From NCBI RefSeq assembly GCF_902459465.1, contig NC_047063.1:186001-250000 (forward strand): DNA of 64,000 bases, given 5' to 3'. The stretch's first letter is position 1. Every line of letters begins with the position of its first letter. Position numbers and translations under genes: made by a program. Of the stretch, positions 47,426-59,100 are shown piece after piece. Under the pieces are notes generated by a model. It was not told where the DNA came from. It ran no database searches and saw only the letters and a program-made list of their open reading frames with translations. This stretch comes from Asterias rubens (Eukaryota > Echinodermata > Asteroidea > Forcipulatida > Asteriidae).

Positions 47426-50400
47426 TCATTCAGCCATTGATGCCATGGCTGGTCTGAAGATGCCATTCAAGAAGAATTCTCGCTCCAGCTGTGACAGCAT
47501 GTCAAACGGCCGCGGTTCTTCACAGAACTTACACTCCATCAAGCTAGGCTGTCTGCTATCCTTGGCTGATGTATCTAGATGCAGACCACAGTCAGTCCAA
47601 GACTGCACCAAAGACTCAACAAATGTATCCATCATGGCTGGGGTATGGAACGGCGTGGGTGCAATGCGAAGACGTTCCTCACCTGGGGCAACCGTGGGGC
47701 AATTGATTGCTTGGACGTAGATGCCATATTTTTGAAGAAGGTAGTTGGCCACTTTTGTGTTGTCTTCTGCATTGCCAACCTGCAAGAGAATTACCAGCCA
47801 ATAAAGTACTTTAGTAAACATTCTTAAAAACACATTGGCATACAAGGCAGACATGCAATTATTTCATAGATTTTAAAAAGTGGAATTCAAAGATAGTACT
47901 TATAATTGTATTTGTTTTGAAATCTGAAGACGGTTTAGGTATTAACGTTAATATTATCTTGTTTGTACTATCAACGCTGAAAGCTGATGTTTTTTTAATA
48001 ACATTAATAATAATAATGTACGTTAACAAAAAGCCAATATGCTACTCTATGGCACATTAGTGATACTACCCTTAGTGCCAGTTAGTTTACTTTAAGCAGC
48101 CTAAGCAGCCAAGTATGTAGCGCATCGAACTAAATCAATTAAAATAACCATCTCTGCCCTCATAGGTACCCATTTACCCTCTGGGTACAGAGAAAATGAG
48201 GCTGCTTCCAAAATGGCAGCTGCGGCTATAGCTTTGTCTGTTGCTATCATGTGTCAAAAAGCACCCACACTGGGATCAAAAAGCGCCCTCACTGGGCTCA
48301 AAAAGCGCCCTCACTGGGGCTAAAAAAGCACCCACACTGGGGCTAAAAAAGCACCCTCACTGGGCTCAAAAAGCGCCCTCACTGGGCTCAAAAAGCGCCC
48401 TCACTGGGCTCAAAAAGCGCCCTCACTGGGCTCAAAAAGCGCCCTCACTGGGCTCAAAAAGCGCCCTCACTGGGATCAAAAAGCACCCTCACTGGGGTCA
48501 AAAAGCACCCTCACTGGGCTCAATGATTGGACGATAGCTAAAAACATGCGTGCCAGTGTAGGGTTCTGTTACTAAGGATGTTGCTATACTTCAATGTGTG
48601 ATTAGGTTGTGAACCAGCCATAGCCAATTCAGATAGAATATGAATAGTGACTTACATGAATAGGAATGATATGACTTGGACATGTAATAACTGGTAGACC
48701 AGCTTCCTTGAGTCTACTGCGTAAATCTCTCACTGTCTCCTGATGACGTACTCGTAAAGTTTGGCCTTCTGGGCTACTTAGTACCTACAATAAACATTGA
48801 TAGAATGCTGGTCAAAACAGCTATTGGAATAGTACCAATGCTAGCAAAGTTACCTTTTTCACAAACAATAATAATAATAATAATAATAATTAATAATAAT
48901 AATAATAATAATAAATGTTTTTAAGCAGACCATATTTCTTAGCACTTTCCAATGCTTGAAAGTGAAAAGCAAACATCATTCTGGCAATACTATTGTAAAT
49001 TGTATGGTCTACATACTCTATGGTCTCATGTAAGTTCTAACTACTTAATTGCCAATCCGACAGAAAAAGCCCCCAATTACAGACAAGGAAAGAATATAAA
49101 TATTGTACAAGATACAAACATTTAAAAATACACTTTATAATCAATAATTAATTAATTTCAAAATGATTCTAACAAATACATGTATGACATTGGAATACAC
49201 TATATGCAACTTTAAAAAATGAATGAAGAAAACAATGGATGGATTAATAATATAAACACAAATTATAAACAACACATATTTTATTTGAACAACTGAAAGA
49301 CACATCGTTAATCAAATACACTTCTCAAATATGCATCATTAAATAGTACAAGAAAGGTACAACACAGAAAAAAGAAGAAAGAAAAAGAAACAATTTAAAA
49401 ATGCAAGCAATAATCTTATGAATACTACAATGACATCACACGTATATCAGTTATTGGTTCAGTAAAAAGCCCATAAACACTAGGCATGCTTGACTTCCCC
49501 CCCCCCACCCTTGTATGACCTCCCATTGGAGTGGGGGAGGGGGTGGATGTGGGTGGGAGAGGCTGGTGCATGACCTCCCATTGGAGTGGGGGAGGGGGTG
49601 GATGTGGGTGGGAGAGGCTGGTGCAATGAACGATTCATTAGAACTGAGGGCTGCAGGCCCAAATAACTTTGGTTATCATTGGTCATTCTAATCTTATCAA
49701 AGAGTGTAAAAGTGACATAACGGAAGAGGAGGATTGAGGCCCAATGTTTGTAAAAGGCCTTTTATGAATGCCATGTGACATGCAGTCCTCCAATCAAATG
49801 ACAAGGATGCCATGTGACATGCAATCCTCCAATCAAATGACAATGTTTGAACTGAACTTACTTGTATAGAGGCAATAGCACCAGCTAAGATCATTGGAGG
49901 TAGTGCTGTAGTAAAGATGAAGCCAGCTGCATAGCTTCGTACCATATCAATCAGGTCTGATGAGCCAACGATATAACCACCAAGCATACCATAGGCCTTA
50001 CCTGAAAGAACAATAGGGTAATACAGTTAGGACTAACACTTTACAGCGAGTGGCAGTTCTCATCATAATTGTTCACTTTATGGAAACATTAATGCAACCA
50101 AATGCAAATTATATTGTTTTGTAGGAGCTTTTTTACAAACAGCGTTAAAATGATTTGAGTTCATGCTCGGTATATTCAGGGAAGCTAGGTCTGAACTAAG
50201 GATCCAAACTTGACATGAGTCAGGCATGGTGTACCTCCATAATTTAGCCCAATTTCATAGCTCTGCTTTACGTAAGCAGAGAACCCACACTTGCAGAAGC
50301 AGGGAATTCTGTGCTTACGTCAAGCGTACTTCATGAGTTAGCAGGGAATTTTTGCTTATGTGCATGTGTACCCCTATGTTTATTCTACGCCTACACAGCG

Positions 50401-53082
50401 CAAGCACAGAATTCACCGGTCGGTAAGCACAGCCATGAAAGTGGGCCCAGTGTAAGTGTTGCGTTACTAAATGGTGTTGGATTGAAGACTGCACTAGTAA
50501 ACTGATTGTTAACATGGGATCAGGCATACCACCATAATCAGAGTCCAACAGTTTGGGGGGTTGCGTTACTGTATGGTGTTGGATTGAGGACTGCACTAGT
50601 AAACTGATTATTGTTAACATGGGATCAGGCATACCATCATAATCAGAGTCCAACAGTTTGGGGGGTTGCGTTACTGAATGGTGTTGGATTGAAGACTGCA
50701 CTAGTAAACTGATTATTGTTAACATGGGATCAGGCATACCACCATAATCAGAGTCCAACAGTTTGGGGGGTTGCGTTACTGAATGGTGTTGGATTGAAGA
50801 CTGCACTAGTAAACTGATTATTGTTAACATGGGATCAGGCATACCATCATAATCAGAGCACCATGACAAGGTTGTGATTGTTTGATGCAGTACGGGTAAC
50901 AGTATTGGGCCCTCCTATATTGGGTCCAACCTTACCTAATGTACCAGAGATGATATCAATATCATCTACACAGTTTTCTCGTTCAGCAACTCCAGCCCCA
51001 TGGTCTCCATACAGACCCACAGCATGAACCTCATCAACAAAGGTGATAGCTCCGTAGCGATGAGCTACATCGCACAGCTCCTTCAATGGGGATACATCAC
51101 CTGATACAAAAATATCAATATCCATTATGAAGCAATTATCAATATCAATACCAAAGTGAAACTTGGATTCATTCTAGTTACCTTATACAGGAATTTGAGG
51201 AAATGCAGATGAAGATTGTAGAAAGATATTGGTTACAAAGAAAGTAGGTTTTTACTTTATTAAAGATGGCTCTTAAGGTCAAATTCAGTTTGTGGAGTAA
51301 CATTACAAGTCTCTTACCTCAAGTTAAAATGGTGTCAAATATCATTTTGTATTATACTCTCTCAGCGTCAAGTTTGAAAAATGACATCATTGGATGTCAA
51401 CAGTGAATGTTTGTTATAGGGGCCATTCACAATTCCAACATTTTCACAAGCGTACAAACTCAGAGATGCCAACATTGATTTTTAAAAAAGAGTAGCATCT
51501 CCCAAATGTTTAGGGCGAGCGCAGCTTGGGCTCCCTAAACCGATCTTTCTATTACTCTCTACAATGCTAATTAGCTCATTTTCAGGCATTGTTGTGAAAT
51601 AACAATTACCTGTATGCATCAACAGAACAGCTACAAATGTTTATAGTGGCCAGTGAAAAAAAAATTGAAAAAACCCTGATTTCCCTCATCTTCTGACTAT
51701 GTTTCAAAAATAAATGTGTCATAAAAAAAGGTGGCCTTACTTAAATGTAACATAAAAAAGGGTGGTCTTCCTTAAATGTTTTTGTTTTAATGATCAGAAA
51801 CGCCACAACAAGCTATTGGGAGAGAGAGAAAAAAAAAAAAAAAAAAAACGTGTCCGGATTTTGGGCAAAAAATACGTGTCCGTATTTTGGGCATTGTCGC
51901 CATTATTTCGTACTTTTTTTGCCAAGCTTCGATGAAGTACATGTACAGCCAGCGTGGGCACAATAATAGTGGATACATGAGGAATGAGGTTACTGTGACA
52001 CGTTAGCTCACACACAACCTCATTCCCCACGCACGTGTGCACTATTCCCCATCGTGTAATAGAGATCAATGGGTACGATCTTGCAGAAATGCACTAGCGT
52101 AAAAAATGCACACTCAGCCGGCCAGCCAGCGGGGGAGGGCACGCAACAATCATTATGTCGAGTACATTGTTCGAGTGAATTCGCCGCTATTATTCAACAC
52201 TGCGTTCTAAAATTAAAAGTGTTTATTTCTTTTCTGTTACAATTGTTTTGATATTTTTCTTAATTTTTATTTCCACTAGTTCATTAGTTGTTTGCATGTA
52301 TTGTACGATGTAATAAAATTATATTGGGCGGCTTGTTTAGCGTGTTTTATTGAGTATTATCGTAGCGTCGTAGTCACGGCTCGAAATCGTATTTGCTACG
52401 CCCAAATCGTGTATGTTGGTATCTCTGCAAACTGTCACTTTTGTAATGCCCTCCCCCCCCCCTTAAGAGTGTACAAGAATTTTTTTTTTTTTTCCCCCTC
52501 ACTTTTCCACATCAAGATCATTGAATGTGAATTTCATGCAAACCCTTTTTACAACAAGCACAGCTGATAAAAGAAATGTTGGACATAGACATGTTTAAAC
52601 AGATTAAGGCAGTAACTTCCTGCATACAGCTTGTCTGAATTTCAAAAGGTAACAAAATATCGTCTTAGATACCTAGATATGTTTTTTATAGATTAACATT
52701 TTTTCCAAAAATGAAAGTGTATGGCGGGCAGTAATCCCCTCCCTCCAAGTGTACGTAATGTTTGCTTGTGAAAACATTGATAATTGTGGACAGTCAATTG
52801 ATCAATACACCGAATTCAACACTGTTTGATTGAACAGAATGGAAATAACATAAACTGAATAGTGTCAGTGCTAACAAAGAATGGAATTGTTCCTTTACTA
52901 GTTTGTTTTGGTCTGTCTTATGTTTTGCTATTTTAACTCTTCGGATTGTCCTGTAAGGTTCTTGTATTTTCAGTTTGTTTGGATTGCTGTATATTTTCCT
53001 GTTGTGAAATGTTATATTTTTATAATTATTTTGTTATGCGCTTGTGTACATTTTATGGAATGGGCGCAATATAAATGAATAA

Positions 53083-53172
<90 letters not shown>

Positions 53173-56100
53173 GTACAAAGGTAAAACCAAATTGAATATT
53201 CTTCAACCCTTACACATTTAACATCTATTAGTGTGAATTTAACTCAAAGAGTCACACAGTCAAGGACTGTGAATTTTGTCTTCATACAAAACCATCCCAC
53301 CAGAACTAATCTCAGGTAGGTTGCATTTAAAATCTTTTGATGAAATGTTGGTTCCAGAAGAATTGCAACGCTTTTGGCTGAGCAGTCACAGGTTAATCTC
53401 CCGATAAAATTTTTGCTTGGCTTACCCGATGAAGTGTTAAAATGAGGGGGGTTTGTGATCTGCTAATGTATAGTGCTTAAATGCAGTTGGCTGCGTATAT
53501 TATCAGGACTGATGTGTCTAGGTTACAGCTTATGAGAAGTATTGTACAACACGGCATGTGGGCACCATGGATTACAGCTTCACTTTGTGTGGTTTCACAC
53601 CATGTTGATACTGAACCTACACAATGGTGATAGTAAATAGGTTGAATTGCAAACTTTGCAATGGTTGGATTAACGCTGGGAAAGTTTGCAGTTTAGCAGC
53701 TTAGTTATGAAGCTTCCTTATTTGCAATTTCAAATGGTTATAATCTAAACGTCTAGACTGGCTTAAATCAAGGAGAAAAACTCAAGATATACATCTACTA
53801 TAAACTGATGCATCAAAGTAAATCCCACAAGGAATGGTGAGAAAGACGATTGCAAATGAGTGATACAAAAAACATAAACTTGCCACTTGAAATACAACCA
53901 ACGGGAAAAGTACATTTCAAAACAAATGCTTGTTATAGCACAAAGCGCCCAATCACAAGGTAAGGTGCTCCTTAAAATGAACATTATGTTCTGTGGAACA
54001 AATCTCTCCCGAAACTGAACTCTTCAAGTTGTGTAAACTAACCTGTCATAGAGTGAACTGTCTCAAAGGCAACTATTTTAGGTTTTGAACGATCAGATGT
54101 TTGTAGGAGTTCTTCAAGGTGGGCGACGTCATTATGGCGGAAAACAACCCTGGGTACACCGCTGTTTCGTATCCCTTGAATCATGGAGGCATGATTCCCT
54201 GCGTCAGAATAAATCGCACAACCTGATAGGAAAAATCATGCAAAAACACAAAGTAAATATTTAAAAGGTTGTATGGTAAACATGCGTGTGACTGTAATCC
54301 CCAGCTATACAGCAGTTACAGGTTCTATGGCTTCTGACTGGCAAACCGAACAAATATATCCTTAAATAGGGAGCTTACGACATTAGGGCTAAGCAGAGTA
54401 AGTGGAGCGTCGCCACGCTAATCCGTAGGTTGTTGGCTTAAATCCAGCTCAGGTAAATTTTTCTTTCAACCCCAACTCATACATTTTTGTAAATACTACA
54501 GAAATGATAAATGGCAGGACTTGTTTAGCAATGGAGAGAGCTGTTGATAGTATAAAACATTGTGAGAAACATAGTTTTTGAGAAAGCAGTAATTTCTTAC
54601 TCAAATAATGTTTTATTTTTCATTATTTTCTTGCAAATGCGATGACCAATAGGAGACTTTGGAACGCTAGGTGGCAGCAGACTTACCAGGTAAATGTCCA
54701 ATGTTTACATAGTTCTGAGCATGCGCACATTATCAACAACAATGGATTTTACCTGGTAAGTCTACTGCCACCAAGCGCACATTATCACCAACAATGGATT
54801 TTACCTGGTAAGTCTACTGCCACCAAGCGCACATTATCAAGAACAATGGATTTTACCTGGTAAGTCTACTGCCACCAAGCGCACATTATCAAGAACAATG
54901 GATTTTACCTGGTAAGTCTACTGCCACCAAGCGCACATTATCAAGAACAATGGATTTTACCTGGTAAGTCTACTGCCACCAAGCGCACATTATCAAGAAC
55001 AATGGATTTTACCTGGTAAGTCTACTGCCACCAAGCGCACATTATCAAGAACAATGGATTTTACCTGGTAAGTCTACTGCCACCAAGCGCACATTATCAA
55101 GAACAATGGATTTTACCTGGTAAGTCTACTGCCACCAAGCGCACATTATCAAGAACAATGGATTTTACCTGGTAAGTCTACTGCCACCAAGCGTCCCGGA
55201 AGTCCCCTATTGAGCCCAAATCTTCACAGGTTTTTTGTTTATGCATGTGGTATGTTTGAATACACCAATTGAAAATACTGGTCTTTGACAACAATCAAAC
55301 ACATCCAGTGCCTTTAAATTGCTTTTGACTGGCACTGGAACAAATATATTGTCAAAATAGGGAGACCGCCAACATAGGGCTAGATAGCTCAATTGGTGGA
55401 GAGCCGACATTTTAATCCAGAGGTCGTTGGTTTAACCCCGCTCTGGTCAATTTTGCTTTGTTCAATCCCAAATCATAAATATATAGGCAACAATAAATGG
55501 GCGGTCTTCATTAAACTAGAGTATGCCTTGTCTACATATATTATTTGCAATTTTTATTTTAAAACTTGAGGAAATTCCAGCTTTCAATGCATGTCCTGAC
55601 CACTATTAGATAAAGACCTTGGTGGTGTGGGTAATAATAGCAGAGATCTCACCTGGCAGGGATCTAGCCAGAGTGTATAGAGTTGAATCATTTGCTACAA
55701 AGCATGAGGTAAAGAGTAGACCAGAGTCCTTCTGGTGTAGTTTGGCTAACGATGCTTCCAACTGTTCATGGTATGTGGAGTTACCAGAGATGTTACGAGT
55801 TCCACCAGACCCTGTGCCATGCTCCTGCACCGCTTTCCTGGTGGGGAAAAAACAATTAATATCTATTGTTATTGTCAGTTCTTTATTACTGTTGGATATG
55901 TAATAAAAAATAAAATAAAAAACTGAAACTGGGTCTAATATTCTCAACGCTCTTATTAGAGTCAAATGAGAAGAGAGAAGACAATGAAGAAATTTAAGTT
56001 TTAGATGTAGGAGGAAACCCAAAAGAATTATTTCAGGGAAACCCACGCAGTCAAGTAGGGACTTGAAACCCAATCCACATAGTGCCCCCAGTGAGATTTG

Positions 56101-59100
56101 AACAGGGGTCCCAGAGGTGGAAGGCAAGTCAAAATCCCCCTGCCAAAGTCTCCATAAAACTAACCAATAACATAAAATAAAACAAAAAACACCTCCAGGT
56201 TTGTACTTTATTAGAAAGAACCTCAACTAAAACCACTCTAGTAGTAGATCCATATGCCACAAATTGCTACTTCACTCAAGGTCCAGATTCTTTCTCAAGG
56301 ACTTCATTTGAAATGGACACAATTCTAGGATGATGGCGCCAATGTGGTCAAGTTAATAATTGTTTTCAGGCCAAATTATACCAATTGTTCAACATCCCCT
56401 TGAGGTTTCAAGGTAATGTACTCTATACAAGATGAATTATTAGGAATTGGGCCGGCTGCTAATGAACGAACAGGTTGGGACCATTAATATCCTTTATGGG
56501 GCTCTGTTTTTCCCCAAGGAAAACAAAATTGTTGTTTCTTTTATTCCCCATGTTAATAGAATACACAATTATTTAGTGCGAAGAGTCTGGGGGTAAAATA
56601 TGGGGGAAAGGGATAGTGCCAGACGAGCAGATGACGAATGTTATAATAATCAGAAACATTAAGAGAATAAATACATCTTTATAAGTTAATCTGGTCCCCG
56701 GTAGAGCATTCCACATCCTGACTACCAGGGACCAGGAACTGACCTACAAGTCTCGTCTCCGAGGGTGTTTAAACGCAGATGGATCACTGTCTGGGTGTAA
56801 AGAGGATGAGTGGAGATACATGTATTTCATGTACAGTAATCTGATTTACATGTAACCTTAGGCTAGTATCAGTGGACAATAAGGGTTTTAACAATAAGGT
56901 TCCAGTGGTTCAATAGAGAGAGAGGAGGCCCTCGATTGCATTTAATGTCCAACAATATCCAAACAATGTCTGATCAAAGAGAAACCCTGGAAATACACTG
57001 TTGCAAACGTGACAAGACGGTACTTTGAGTCTAAATCATCCACCTGGCCCAGATATCATGACTCTGCTTACCGCTGAATTCTGCGCTAACAATCATCATT
57101 CTCTGCTTGCACAGCAAGCAATCTGCGCTAGCTGTGTAAGCGTAGCAGGCCTAGTGACATACGCACATGCACAAGCCAAAATTCTCTGCTAACCTGTGAA
57201 ATACGCTTGACATACAAGTAAGCGCAGAATTCCCTGCTTCCCCAAGCATCGATTCTTTGCCTACGGTATTGGGCCCTTAACAATCCACAAATTCATCATG
57301 GAGCAAGATGGAAAACAACACAATCTCCATCCACAAACTCATCATGGAGCAAGATGGAAAACAACACAATCTCCATCCTGAATGTTAACCTCTTCCACAG
57401 ACGGCACTCTCGCCCACTCAGTACAAAACACTGAGTGAAGTGTTGGGTGTTTATTACATGACAGATGTTCCATTACACACTCAATGAGTGAAATCTAATG
57501 AGGACTTGATGTGCACCAAAGGCTTTACACCTACATCTACAGTAATACATTTTGTATATTGGGATTGTTATATTCAAAATAAATAGGGTTTTATCATATA
57601 TTTGTTGAGAGTGCCATTTTGGTTCAAATCGTTCAAGTGCTTGGCGACAATGTATTTACATGAAAATCAAAACTGATATTGGAACATTGAATAAAAGATA
57701 TACAAAATATAGAGATTTTAGTAATGGCAAATGACTGTGAAGTCTCTCATATATTCAAGTTCCGAGACCAACTTCATAGAGCTGCACAAAAAGATGCTTA
57801 CATGTACCAGAATAAAGTTAACAGCCAATGTGCCGTGTCAAAACAACATTTGTGATTAGTATCCTCCTCATTTCTGCTTAGCAGAGAGAAGTTAAGCAAT
57901 ATTTTCTGCTCTAGCAGCTCTATGTTGATTGGATAATGTTACTCACATGACAGCCTCAGTGACCTTTGGGTGTCGACTCATTCCTAGATAGTCGTTGCTG
58001 CACCATACAGATATCGACTGACCATCAAACGCCTCATTACTGGAGTACTCCTGAGCATAGGGGAATGATTCTGCTTTACGATTCACTTTCTTGAAAATGC
58101 GATAAGTGTGATCCTGCTTCTTACGTTCCACCTCCATATGCAGAAACTTGTTGTAGTCAAATGTACCATTATCTAGTAAGAAATGCAACCAAGAATGAAG
58201 TTAGATCATTGCTTGTATCAGAAAACAACAAAGTCTTGTGGTAACTGCTACCAACCAATAACAGGTTTGAACTGGACTCAAGAGCTGCTTAAGCTGAAAA
58301 TATTGCTTAACATATTCTGCTGAGCAGAAACTAGCAGGATACCATTCACAAACTGTACACGTTAAATGGTAGTTTGGCTGGTAACTTTATTATGGTAAGC
58401 ATATTCTTGTTGTGCTTAGCTAGTTTTTGTCTAAAGCGCTGTGGTCTACATGAAATGGCGCTATATAAAAGCCCATTGTATTGTAAATTGTATTTGTGCT
58501 TTAGCAGCTCTATCCAGCTGCCTCCGTCTTGGTCATGTTCCTCGTATCAAATAACAATAATGCATGCTAATAATCATTTTGAAAATAGGAACATGACTAT
58601 TTTGTTCTTCCAGCCTTAGTTTGGTTACATCAATGGGAGAAATTCAAGATGGCTGCACCGTGATAAAGGTCTATTGGGGTGTGGTCTTTCACCATCAGGG
58701 AAACTCAGAGATCAGCCTTTGCTGAGTACCAGGAATGTATGTAGTTGTACGATGTAGGGGTTGTGGGTTCAAATCCAAACTGAGTAGTAGGCCTGTAGGA
58801 CTCAGAAAGCACCAAGTACATTTGTATATCACGAATTGGTCTCAGAATAAACCAAAGTAATATTCTTTATCAAGATGCAAAACATTGCATTCAGTACACA
58901 AGCAGAGATGTGACAAATTGTGCACAAACCTTTGATGAAGTTCTCAGTCTGTTCAGTTGGAGACCTGTCATTTTTAATCAAGCTGCTCTTCACAACTAGA
59001 ATAATACAACAAGGTGTTAGAAAACAAGTATTAAAAATGCCATCCAAATCTTAACATGACGGTTTAACAAAGTAGAAGTTGGGATGCCTCTAGCCACTAA

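Larger units (their letters stand above)
54515..55320. mobile_element. TTAA MITE split by a nested element
   Basis: The left part (54515-54650, with ataaaacattgtgagaaac) and right part (55209-55320, ending catccagtgcctTTAA) together match the family of 22087-22477 in reverse orientation. The join would read gaccaattgagc, as in the intact copy. Everything between is the inserted element at 54651-55208. It lies in an ALAS intron. Confidence 0.8.

Noticed and set aside
47052-47457. Lys/Val/Glu repeat proteins on the + strand and a Phe/Thr/Ser repeat on the - strand
   Set aside because: All are shadows of the 12-bp array, which ends beside the ALAS stop codon.
48241-48537. 98-residue repeat frame
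   Set aside because: It is the 22-bp minisatellite in an ALAS intron, with no splice or start context.
54741-55190. Nine perfect splice-donor strings as alternative exons
   Set aside because: They are on the strand opposite to ALAS and come from the transposon end, with no matching acceptors or open frames.
55606-56226. 206-residue minus-strand frame
   Set aside because: Only its C-terminal third (55653-55837) is a real ALAS exon; the rest is intron and SINE read through.
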